Shown here in pieces: positions 57,206-64,000 of a stretch of 64,000 bases of DNA; position 1 is the first letter of the stretch, and every line of letters begins with the position of its first letter. The translations under genes and the position numbers were made by a program. Under the pieces are notes generated by a model. That model was not told the origin of the DNA, searched no databases, and was given only the letters and a program-made list of their open reading frames with translations. The stretch is from UBA940 sp045613745 (lineage in GTDB: Bacteria > Bacteroidota > Bacteroidia > Bacteroidales > Rikenellaceae), in contig JAZLBP010000010.1 in the NCBI GenBank assembly GCA_045613745.1, forward strand, positions 124,001 through 188,000, given 5' to 3'.

Positions 57206-59455
57206 ATGGAAAAAATGAAAAGACGAGAGTTCCTTAAACTCAGTGGCCTTGGAACGATGGGCTTGTTCTTCGGAATGAACTTGGCTCACGCAAGTGAGGT
57301 GGCCGACAAAACGGTGGCTACAAAAACCGCCAAGAGCTATGTTGACAACTGGAAATCGCCTTGGCATCCCGAGGTGCCCAGCCGCTTGTGTGCTTTGACT
57401 CACGACTTGGCCAAACAAGGTCTGTCGGGTGAGTGGGGCGCCAAGATGATAAACGTAAACTGGGAGGAGAATATCCCTGCCGACTGGATGCCCCAACGTC
57501 GCTATGCCGCTGCGGCTATGAGCGTCGCCAAGAATGCGCCTCTGCGTATCGAGAAAGGCGAGCTGATTGTCGGCTCGGCAACTCTGATTGAATCAACTCT
57601 GGGCCGTGTGCCCGTCATCAACTGTCACGGCATCAACCACGTCACAGTAGGTTTCGAGCGCGTGATGAATATGGGTTACGAGGGCTTGCGCAAGGAGATT
57701 CGCGAGCGTCTGGCTACTGCCGACCTTGACGACTATGGTCGCGACCTCAACGAAGGCGCACTGCTGACACTGGATGCTATCGAAGTGTGGAACGACCGCA
57801 ACATCGCTCTGCTCGGCCAAATGGAGGCCGAGGCTGACGAGGCCGAGAAGCCCTTCTACCGCGCACAAGCCGAGCGTCTGGCTCGTGTACCCAAATATGC
57901 ACCCCAAAACTTCCACGAGGCTGTTCAGTCGTTGTGGACTACCTACGCCTTCTTCCGCCTGATGGGCGACTGGATGGGTATCGGCCGTATCGACAAAATC
58001 CTCGGCCCGTACCTCAAAAAAGATCTCAAAAACGGCACCCTCACCCTCGACGAGGCGCGCGAGATTCTGGCGCACTTCTGGATTAAGGGTACCGAGTGGA
58101 TTGGCCACTACGAGACCTTCGGCGCTTCGGGTGACGCACAATTCTATCAAAATATCATCCTTGGCGGTATCGACAAGAACGGCAACGAGGTGACCAACGA
58201 GGTTACCTACTTGGTGCTGGATATCGTAGAGGAGCTCCATATCAGCGACTATCCCATCGCTGTTCGTTTGGGTCAAAAGACTCCCGACAAACTGATTCGC
58301 CGCATTGCCGAGGTACAACGCTTTGGTGGCGGTATTGTGTCGGTTTACTGCGAGGACACCGTGATTGCAGGTATGGTGAAGTTTGGTATCCCCTTGGAGG
58401 ATGCACGCGAATATAGCAACGACGGTTGCTGGGAGGCTATCGTTCCCGGAAAATCGTCGTTTATGTACAGCCCCAACGATATGTTGCCCTCGCTGTATGC
58501 TGCGCTCAAAATGAAGACCGCCGAGCTGCCCCACTACCCCGACTTCGAGAGTCTGTACGAGGCGTTCCACGGCGAGCTCAACAACCACATCACCAAACTG
58601 CACGACCGTATGGACGGCTGGTGGAAAGACAAAAACCACCCCTGTGTGATGGCATCGATGTTCACCGAGGGCTGTCTTGAAAAGGGTGTATGCTACTCGG
58701 CAGGTGGTGCGACATATCCTATGCACGGCATCCACTTTGGCGGTGTGAGCGACGTTGCAAACAGCCTTTATGCTATCAAAAAACTCGTTTACGAGGACCA
58801 ATACCTGTCGTTGGAAGAGTTTGTGGAGATTCTCAAAAAGAACTGGGAGGGCCACGAAACCTTGCGTCAGCTGATTAAAAACCGCTTTGAGTTCTACGGC
58901 AACGACAACGACGCGGCCGATGCAATGATGGCACGCGTGGTGAGCGACTATGGCGACATCGTAGCCAAGACCAAAAACCGCGCGGGCGTGATGCGTCCCT
59001 GCGCAATCTCGACCTTCGGACGCGAGATTGACTGGCGTATGTATCGTCCTGCAACTCCCCAAGGAAGCCGTTTGGGCGACATCCTCGCAACAAACTGCTC
59101 GCCTACCCCCGGCTCGGACCGCAAAGGCCCGACCGCAGCAATGAACTCCTACTGCAAAATCGACTTCACCAAAACCTCGAACGGCGCGGTACTCGAACTG
59201 AAAGTGCTCCCCTCGTCGGTTAAGGGCAAGGCGGGTGTCGATGCTCTGGTGGCTCTGATGAAGACCTTCCGCGACAAAGGCGGCTACTATATGCACATCG
59301 ACGTGGTTGATACCGCGATGTTGCTGGATGCACAGAAACACCCCGAGCGCTATCCCAACCTGCCTGTGCGTGTGTCGGGATGGTCGGCACGTTTCACTAC
59401 GCTGGGTAAAAACTGGCAGGATATGATTATCCAACGTACACAGCAGATGGTGTAA
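57206..59455 (+). CDS. Glycyl radical enzyme with twin-arginine signal peptide
   Basis: A 749-residue glycyl radical enzyme of the pyruvate formate-lyase superfamily. The radical glycine is in RVSGWSARF (G725); the thiyl cysteine is in NDGCWE (C408), giving the Cys-x-Glu motif (C408, E410) typical of dehydratases and C-X lyases rather than the Cys-Cys pair of PFL. Unusually, the N-terminus KMKRREFLKLSGLGTMGLFFG ends in NLAHA-SE: a twin-arginine (Arg6-Arg7) signal, hydrophobic stretch and AxA cleavage site at about 29/30. The substrate is not predictable. The activase gene follows after 4 bases. Tat could export the folded, activated enzyme, but whether it is exported and active outside the cytoplasm is untested. 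Confidence 0.9.
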   Translation: MEKMKRREFLKLSGLGTMGLFFGMNLAHASEVADKTVATKTAKSYVDNWKSPWHPEVPSRLCALTHDLAKQGLSGEWGAKMINVNWEENIPADWMPQRRYAAAAMSVAKNAPLRIEKGELIVGSATLIESTLGRVPVINCHGINHVTVGFERVMNMGYEGLRKEIRERLATADLDDYGRDLNEGALLTLDAIEVWNDRNIALLGQMEAEADEAEKPFYRAQAERLARVPKYAPQNFHEAVQSLWTTYAFFRLMGDWMGIGRIDKILGPYLKKDLKNGTLTLDEAREILAHFWIKGTEWIGHYETFGASGDAQFYQNIILGGIDKNGNEVTNEVTYLVLDIVEELHISDYPIAVRLGQKTPDKLIRRIAEVQRFGGGIVSVYCEDTVIAGMVKFGIPLEDAREYSNDGCWEAIVPGKSSFMYSPNDMLPSLYAALKMKTAELPHYPDFESLYEAFHGELNNHITKLHDRMDGWWKDKNHPCVMASMFTEGCLEKGVCYSAGGATYPMHGIHFGGVSDVANSLYAIKKLVYEDQYLSLEEFVEILKKNWEGHETLRQLIKNRFEFYGNDNDAADAMMARVVSDYGDIVAKTKNRAGVMRPCAISTFGREIDWRMYRPATPQGSRLGDILATNCSPTPGSDRKGPTAAMNSYCKIDFTKTSNGAVLELKVLPSSVKGKAGVDALVALMKTFRDKGGYYMHIDVVDTAMLLDAQKHPERYPNLPVRVSGWSARFTTLGKNWQDMIIQRTQQMV

Positions 59456-59459
59456 GGCC

Positions 59460-60290
59460 GTGGGCAGAGTTTTTGACATTCAACACTTCTCGACCGGCGA
59501 CGGACCCGGGATTCGGACCACGGTATTCTTCAAGGGATGTCCCTTGCACTGCTTGTGGTGTCACAATCCCGAGTCGCAGAAGCCCTACCCCCAGGTGTTC
59601 TACAACCCCGCCAAGTGCATAGGTTGTGGACGTTGCGAACGGGCGTGTCCCGAGGGGCAGGAGCGTCGCCACTCTGTGGAGTGTGCCGATGCTTGTCCTA
59701 CGGGTTGCTTGGAGCGCGTGGGCAGGGAGTGGAGCACAGAGGAGGTGCTGCGCGAAGTGCTCAAAGACAAAGCCTTCTACGACAATTCGGACGGTGGTAT
59801 GACCCTTTCGGGTGGCGAGCCGCTTGCACAACCCGACTTCGCACTTGAACTGCTGTCGGCAGCAAAGGATGCGGGAGTACACACAGCAATCGAAACTTCG
59901 GGCTGTGGCAAAACAGCCGATTATCTGCGACTTATGCCCGTAACAGACTTATTTCTGTGGGATATCAAGGTGATGAATGAGGAGCTGTATGAGCACTACG
60001 TCGGTGGCGAGTTGGAGATAGTTATCGAAAACCTGCGAACACTCCACAAGGCGGGAGCGACCTTGCGCCTGAGGTTGCTCTATATTCCCGAGCTGCACGA
60101 CCGACCCGATGTGTTGGCGGCAACCCGCGAGCTGTTGAGGGAGTTTGAGGCGGTGCCTTACGATGTTATTCCCTATCACCCCTACGGCAACTCCAAGCGC
60201 GAACGGCTGGATTTGGAGAAGATTACCTTCACGCAGCCTTCCGAACAGCAGGTGTGGGAGTATGGCGAGAAGTTGAAAGCCGCTGAATGA
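59460..60290 (+). CDS. Glycyl radical enzyme activating enzyme
   Basis: A 276-residue radical-SAM activase that abstracts a hydrogen from the glycine of its partner. The radical-SAM cluster motif is CPLHCLWC (C27, C31, C34). A ferredoxin-type insertion follows with C53, C56, C59, C63 and a second set C75, C79, C83, as in activases of dehydratase-type glycyl radical enzymes. GGEPL (SAM-binding) is at about residue 118-122. It starts with GTG, 4 bases after the enzyme's stop, showing translational coupling and one-to-one pairing. It lacks a signal peptide, so activation must be cytoplasmic. A terminator follows at 60316. Confidence 0.95.
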   Translation: MGRVFDIQHFSTGDGPGIRTTVFFKGCPLHCLWCHNPESQKPYPQVFYNPAKCIGCGRCERACPEGQERRHSVECADACPTGCLERVGREWSTEEVLREVLKDKAFYDNSDGGMTLSGGEPLAQPDFALELLSAAKDAGVHTAIETSGCGKTADYLRLMPVTDLFLWDIKVMNEELYEHYVGGELEIVIENLRTLHKAGATLRLRLLYIPELHDRPDVLAATRELLREFEAVPYDVIPYHPYGNSKRERLDLEKITFTQPSEQQVWEYGEKLKAAE

Positions 60291-60315
60291 TAAGACGATA
60301 TACCTACAAAGAGTT

Positions 60316-60350
60316 GGGGCTGTACAGAGAATCTCTGTACAGCCCCTTTG
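60316..60350 (+). terminator. Terminator of the glycyl radical enzyme operon
   Basis: GGGGCTGTACAGAGA pairs with TCTCTGTACAGCCCC, then T-rich. Confidence 0.9.
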
Positions 60351-60427
60351 ATTTTAAGTTTGGGTAAATTTTACCCTATATATAAAGTTGGATGGATGTA
60401 TCGCATCTCGAACTTTTGAAGTGTCTT

Positions 60428-60551
60428 AAAAAAAAGAAAATCGGCTACGGGTTACCCCGCACACGATTTCCTTCACTAACCTAAAACTACTAACCTTTAT
60501 GAAACTTTGAATTTCGAGTGCAAAGATAAGGGCTTTTTTTGAACCGTGCAA
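60428..60551 (-). ncRNA. Candidate small RNA with its own promoter and terminator
   Basis: On the minus strand TTG (60551-60549) is 20 bp from TATCTTTG (60528-60521), giving a start near 60514. A terminator hairpin (60470-60436; GAAATCG..CGATTTTC with an internal CGGG-GTAA-CCCG) and eight T follow, ending near 60428. The RNA would be about 87 bases. Its unpaired 5' half contains GGTTAGT twice (GGTTAGTAGTTTTAGGTTAGT), which could be a seed. No ORF is evident. It lies in the 376-base gap between the activase and DUF4294 genes; the rest of that gap is A/T-rich and empty. Confidence 0.6.
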
Positions 60552-60666
60552 GTATTTAGTAAATTATTTTAATAAAAAACTAAAAAAAATTAATAACCCC
60601 ACTCGTCGGTCGAGCGAAAGAAATTACAACTCACAGAAATACAGCAAGATAACAAAAACACGAATT

Positions 60667-61269
60667 TTAGAGCAAATCGGCCTCGTAGAGCAGGATAAGT
60701 TGTTCGAGCACGCGGTCGCGCTCCTCTTTGTCGTACTCGTCCTTGAGATTATGGCCGAAAATCTTGGCAATACCCTGCCAGAAACCCGCAACGAAACTAC
60801 CGCGGAACTCGCGAACGATGGCATAGGGACTATAATGGGTCTGGCGGTCGATGAGTCGGATAAGGATTTTACCCTGCGAGCGGGTCATACGGCCCAGAAT
60901 AGGAGTGTACTCCTCCTTGATTTCGCGTTCGATGCGGCGGGTGTAGGCGCGTTGCTCCTTTTGTGTGGGCAGGCGCAGCAGCGAGTCCTCCAAGCCCAGC
61001 ATCTTCTGCTCGGCAATCTGCGCAATGGGGTAAGCAACCTTCAAATCGCGAATAAGTTTGGCGTATTTGCGCAGATCGGCACCACGTTTGAAGCAATAGA
61101 CGGGGCGCATATTGACAACCATTGTAGTGTCGCCGCGCTTGGACACTTCGTACCCGTAGCGCATAACCCCTCGACGGTCACGAAACTGGCTACTGACACG
61201 CGGAGTCTGTGCCGAAAGCGCAAAAGCGGCACACACCAACAAAAAAAACAGTGTCAATACTCTCTTCAT
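60667..61269 (-). CDS. DUF4294 exported protein
   Basis: A 200-residue protein with a signal peptide (MKRVLTLFFLLVCAAFALSA) and a DUF4294 domain: KLIRDLKVAYPIAQIAEQKM, then KILIRLIDRQTHYSPYAIVREFRGSFVAGFWQGIAKIFG-like sequence (only pieces quoted). Members are predicted periplasmic helical proteins of Bacteroidetes without known function. The promoter is the leftward half of the 61284-61299 palindrome. Confidence 0.88.
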   Translation of the reverse strand: MKRVLTLFFLLVCAAFALSAQTPRVSSQFRDRRGVMRYGYEVSKRGDTTMVVNMRPVYCFKRGADLRKYAKLIRDLKVAYPIAQIAEQKMLGLEDSLLRLPTQKEQRAYTRRIEREIKEEYTPILGRMTRSQGKILIRLIDRQTHYSPYAIVREFRGSFVAGFWQGIAKIFGHNLKDEYDKEERDRVLEQLILLYEADLL

Positions 61270-61283
61270 CCGTCAAAAACAAT

Positions 61284-61299
61284 TACCTTTGCAAAGGTA
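61284..61299. promoter_or_regulatory. Palindrome of two back-to-back -7 boxes
   Basis: TACCTTTGCAAAGGTA is a perfect 16-bp palindrome. The left half is a plus-strand -7 box for the thioesterase gene and the right half a minus-strand -7 box for DUF4294 (TTG at 61321-61319, 19 bp away). Both polymerases would melt the same DNA, so firing should be mutually exclusive. Confidence 0.65.
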
Positions 61300-61332
61300 C
61301 TACATTAACGCATAATTCCAATTCAATATTTT

Positions 61333-61710
61333 ATGATACTTTCACCCGGATTGAAATTTACAAGCAAAATCACCGTAACGGAGTCACTTACAGCCGAAAA
61401 AATGGGTTCGGGAGATATGCCCGTACTGGCAACGCCCGCGCTGGTTGCGCTGATGGAAAATGCCGCCATGATGGCTGTGGCACCCGCACTCCAAGAGGGT
61501 CAAACCACCGTAGGAACTGCCGTAAGCACTTCGCACCTGAAAGCGTCGGCCGTAGGAGCCGAGGTGCGCGCCGAAGCGGAACTTACAGCCGTCGAGGGTC
61601 GCAAACTCACATTTAAGGTCAGCGCTTGGGAGGGAGATGCACTGCTGGGCGAGGGCGAACACACCCGTTTTGTGGTTGACCGTGAACGATTTTTGGCAAA
61701 ACTCGTGTAA
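61333..61710 (+). CDS. FlK-like hotdog thioesterase
   Basis: A 125-residue cytoplasmic protein of the fluoroacetyl-CoA thioesterase-like (FlK) hotdog family. FTSKITVTESLTAEKMGSGD with a catalytic Thr/Ser region, PALVALMENAAM with the Glu used in catalysis, and VGTAVSTSHLKAS with the active His are recognisable. Most relatives hydrolyse short acyl-CoA thioesters; fluoroacetyl-CoA activity is not implied. The ABC exporter gene follows 41 bases later with its own box (TATATTTG near 61717). Confidence 0.85.
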   Translation: MILSPGLKFTSKITVTESLTAEKMGSGDMPVLATPALVALMENAAMMAVAPALQEGQTTVGTAVSTSHLKASAVGAEVRAEAELTAVEGRKLTFKVSAWEGDALLGEGEHTRFVVDRERFLAKLV

Positions 61711-61751
61711 ATTTACTATATTTGTAGCCGGTATATTAAGTTTTTAGCGAA

Positions 61752-63578
61752 GTGAAAACATTTAAGAGATTATTTTCGTTTGCCAAGCCTATCGAAAAGT
61801 ACGCTATCCCGTACTTCATATATACGCTACTATACTCGGTGTTCAATGCCTTCAACTTTGTACTTATCGCACCGATTATCAACTCGTTGTTCGCAGACGG
61901 TCCTCGCGTGATTGTGCGTGAAATGCCCAAGCCCGAGTTGAGCAGCAAATTCCTGAACGAGTTTATCAACTACCAAATATTCTGCTTTTATGGCGAGCAG
62001 TACGACACAATGGACGTACTGTTATTCCTTGCGGGTGTGATTGTTCTGTCTGCTTTTTTGAGCAACCTGTTCCGTTTCCTCGGTCAGTGGACCGTCGAGA
62101 AGATGAGTATCAACTCGCTGCAAAAGATGCGCGACGCGGTGTTCCACAATATGGCACAGCTGCACGTCGGATACTTCGGTAACGAGCAGAAGGGCGACAT
62201 CATCTCGCGTATTATGGCCGATGTGCAGGTGATGCGTTTCAGCATTATCCGCACATTGCACGTTGTGTTCCGCGAGCCGCTGCTGATATTAACCTACGTC
62301 TATGTGATGATTTCGCTGTCGTGGGAGCTCAGCGTATTCTGCATCATCTACCTGCCAATCGTGGCTTTGATTATGGGAAGCATTGTCAAACGCCTGCGCC
62401 GTCCTGCCAAGAACGCACAAGAGATGTTTGGCACTATGACTTCGGCTATTGACGAAACCCTCACGGGCATCAAGGTCGTTAAGGCCTACAACGCCGAGGT
62501 ATTCTTCAACAAGCGTTTCAACACCGCCAACGCACAATATGCATCGCTGCACAAATGGATTGCCCTGCGCCAACAGTTGGCATCGCCTATGAGCGAGTTC
62601 CTCGGAATCGCAGCTGTGGGTGGAGTGGTTGTTGCCGGTGGCTATCTCATCACCAAGGGTGTGTTCAACGTGGGTGAGTTCCTCGCCTTTGTGGGTATCT
62701 TCTCGCAGATTACACGTCCCATCCGTTCGTTTACCGAGGCCTTCGCCAACATCAATCAGGGTATTGCCGCAGGTGAGCGCGTATTCGAGATTATGGACGC
62801 CGAGAATGCAATCCCCGACAAGCCCAATGCTGTCGAGATGACCTCCTTCGAACAAGGTGTAGAGTTCTGCGATGTGCACTTCTCGTACGACAGCAAAGAG
62901 GTTATTCGCGGCATATCGTTTACCATCCCCAAAGGCAAGACCGTTGCTTTGGTAGGCCCGTCGGGAGGTGGCAAGACTACCATTTCGGACATGATTCCCC
63001 GCTTCTACGACCCTCAAAAGGGTGCTATCCTGATTGACGGCACCGACCTTCGCGACTTCACCAAGACAAGTCTGCGCAACCATATGGGTATCGTATCGCA
63101 AGACACCATACTGTTCAACGACACCATCGAGAACAACATCCGTCTGGGTAACCCCAATGCAACTATGGAGCAGATTATCGCTGCGGCCAAAATCGCCAAC
63201 GCCCACAACTTCATCGTCGAGATGGAGGAGGGTTACAACACCAACATCGGCGACCGCGGTATGAAACTCTCGGGTGGTCAGCGTCAACGTCTGAGTATTG
63301 CCCGCGCGGTGCTCAAAAACCCCGACATCCTGATTCTGGACGAGGCCACATCGGCGCTCGACACCGAGAGCGAAAAACTTGTGCAGGAGGCCCTCAACTC
63401 GTTGTTGGCAGGTCGCACCTCGCTGGTTATCGCCCACCGATTGAGCACCATTATCAATGCCGACATCATCCTTGTGGTGAAGGAGGGCGAGGTGGTCGAA
63501 AGCGGAACTCACGAAGAGCTGATGGAGCGCGACGGCCTGTATGCCAAACTCATCGCAATGCAACACCTTGAAAAATAA
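61752..63578 (+). CDS. MsbA-like ABC exporter
   Basis: A 608-residue half-transporter. Six membrane helices (about 15-310) are followed by an ATPase domain: Walker A GPSGGGKTT (402-410), signature LSGGQ (506-510) and Walker B ILILDEATSALD. The fused layout and loop sequences match the MsbA/lipid-flippase type, acting as a homodimer in the inner membrane. The start is GTG. The substrate may be lipid A or another lipid, but the drug-exporter type cannot be excluded. Confidence 0.92.
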   Translation: MKTFKRLFSFAKPIEKYAIPYFIYTLLYSVFNAFNFVLIAPIINSLFADGPRVIVREMPKPELSSKFLNEFINYQIFCFYGEQYDTMDVLLFLAGVIVLSAFLSNLFRFLGQWTVEKMSINSLQKMRDAVFHNMAQLHVGYFGNEQKGDIISRIMADVQVMRFSIIRTLHVVFREPLLILTYVYVMISLSWELSVFCIIYLPIVALIMGSIVKRLRRPAKNAQEMFGTMTSAIDETLTGIKVVKAYNAEVFFNKRFNTANAQYASLHKWIALRQQLASPMSEFLGIAAVGGVVVAGGYLITKGVFNVGEFLAFVGIFSQITRPIRSFTEAFANINQGIAAGERVFEIMDAENAIPDKPNAVEMTSFEQGVEFCDVHFSYDSKEVIRGISFTIPKGKTVALVGPSGGGKTTISDMIPRFYDPQKGAILIDGTDLRDFTKTSLRNHMGIVSQDTILFNDTIENNIRLGNPNATMEQIIAAAKIANAHNFIVEMEEGYNTNIGDRGMKLSGGQRQRLSIARAVLKNPDILILDEATSALDTESEKLVQEALNSLLAGRTSLVIAHRLSTIINADIILVVKEGEVVESGTHEELMERDGLYAKLIAMQHLEK

Positions 63579-63596
63579 GATAAATACCATAAAACT

Positions 63597-64000
63597 ATGA
63601 AAAACTTAATTTCGAAGATTTGGACTCTGATGCTGATGGCAGCGTTTGCCGCAGGCATCACCGCTTGTCAACCCACCCCACCCGATCCAGGAAACACTCC
63701 CACGCCCCCCAACACGGAGCTGGCTGTGAAATTTGTTAATATGATACATATGCCGTTCGATGTCATCACTTCGAGCGACAATGTGAATGTATCGGCAAAG
63801 ATTTCGGTGAGCAACGGCTCGCTAAGCGAGGCACAACTCCGCTACACCGTTTCGGAAGGCCTTATTACAAGCGCTACCCAAAGTGTGAAGATGAGCAACG
63901 GCGGCGTAGGTATCTATGTTGCCGACATCCCTGCACAACCCGCAGGCGCTATTGTACGCTACTGGATTGCAGCCATTGGCACCAAAAACGATGGCGACTC
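63597..64000 (+). CDS. Lipoprotein, partial at window edge
   Basis: The first 134 residues of a lipoprotein. The signal peptide ends in ITAC (lipidated Cys24), then a Pro/Thr linker (QPTPPDPGNTPTPPN) and a beta-rich domain (NVNVSAKISVSNGSLSEAQLRY). The reading frame is open to the window end, so its length and function are unknown. It follows the ABC gene by 18 bases and may share its transcript. Confidence 0.8.
   Translation, partial: MKNLISKIWTLMLMAAFAAGITACQPTPPDPGNTPTPPNTELAVKFVNMIHMPFDVITSSDNVNVSAKISVSNGSLSEAQLRYTVSEGLITSATQSVKMSNGGVGIYVADIPAQPAGAIVRYWIAAIGTKNDGD

Noticed and set aside
57593..59479. A 628-residue minus-strand frame
   Set aside because: It is antisense to the glycyl radical enzyme, whose catalytic motifs are intact.

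Overview
The window is a chromosomal segment from a gut-type Bacteroidales bacterium, most likely a member of the Rikenellaceae such as Alistipes (inference). The reasons are: nearly every transcription unit has a Bacteroidetes promoter (TTG about 19-20 bp before TAnnTTTG); leaders are short and without Shine-Dalgarno sites; many families are Bacteroidetes-typical (DUF4491, DUF4294, DUF4855, DUF2795, OMP_b-brl barrels, SUI1/YciH, FloA); and anaerobic enzymes (glycyl radical enzyme, FeoAB, NADP-type glutamate dehydrogenase) are present. I see no insertion sequence, prophage, CRISPR array or rRNA. It looks like core chromosome with a few accessory islands.

Layout. 0-4.6 kb: a co-directional block of K+ transporter TrkH, a SPOR-like secreted protein, NfeD and flotillin FloA. 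4.6-9 kb: a hemerythrin/LuxR-type regulator pair, a compact intergenic region with a candidate small RNA and a structured repeat, then a FeoA-FeoB fusion. 9-20 kb: a DUF2156-GNAT fusion, PBP1A, Asd, initiator tRNA-Met, IspD, a lipoprotein, a LytS/LytTR two-component pair and a histidine-rich secreted protein. 20-36 kb: an outer-membrane barrel receptor, a BaiN-like flavoprotein, a cobalamin adenosyltransferase, an SprT-like metalloprotein, GcvT, GdhA, an Omp85-type barrel, a DUF819 transporter-like protein and a DEAD-box helicase. 36-49.4 kb (minus strand): the transcription/translation superoperon tRNA-Thr, tRNA-Tyr, tRNA-Gly, tuf, tRNA-Trp, secE, nusG, rplK, rplA, rplJ, rplL, rpoB, rpoC. 49.5-57 kb: envelope proteins, including a three-part protein with a gluzincin metallopeptidase domain, a propeller-like region and a barrel-like region, and a YtxH/holin-like membrane cluster. 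57-60.3 kb: a glycyl radical enzyme with a twin-arginine signal peptide, followed after 4 bp by its radical-SAM activase. 60.4-64 kb: a candidate small RNA, DUF4294, an FlK-like thioesterase, an MsbA-like ABC exporter and the start of a lipoprotein cut by the window edge.

The most striking object is the glycyl radical enzyme with an apparent Tat signal. Such enzymes are normally cytoplasmic. Tat exports folded proteins, so cytoplasmic activation followed by export to the periplasm of an anaerobe is conceivable. Its promoter region also carries a (TAA)9 tract and an 11/12 inverted repeat spanning the -33 element. Other items worth attention are two orphan promoter-terminator units (candidate sRNAs near 6.1 kb and 60.5 kb), a two-copy structured repeat (6.2 kb and 36.2 kb), the outer-membrane metallopeptidase, two apparently leaderless genes (ispD and the 20.3-kb barrel), and a perfect palindrome made of two back-to-back -7 boxes at 61.29 kb. 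All functional statements are read from the sequence; no search or structure prediction was run.
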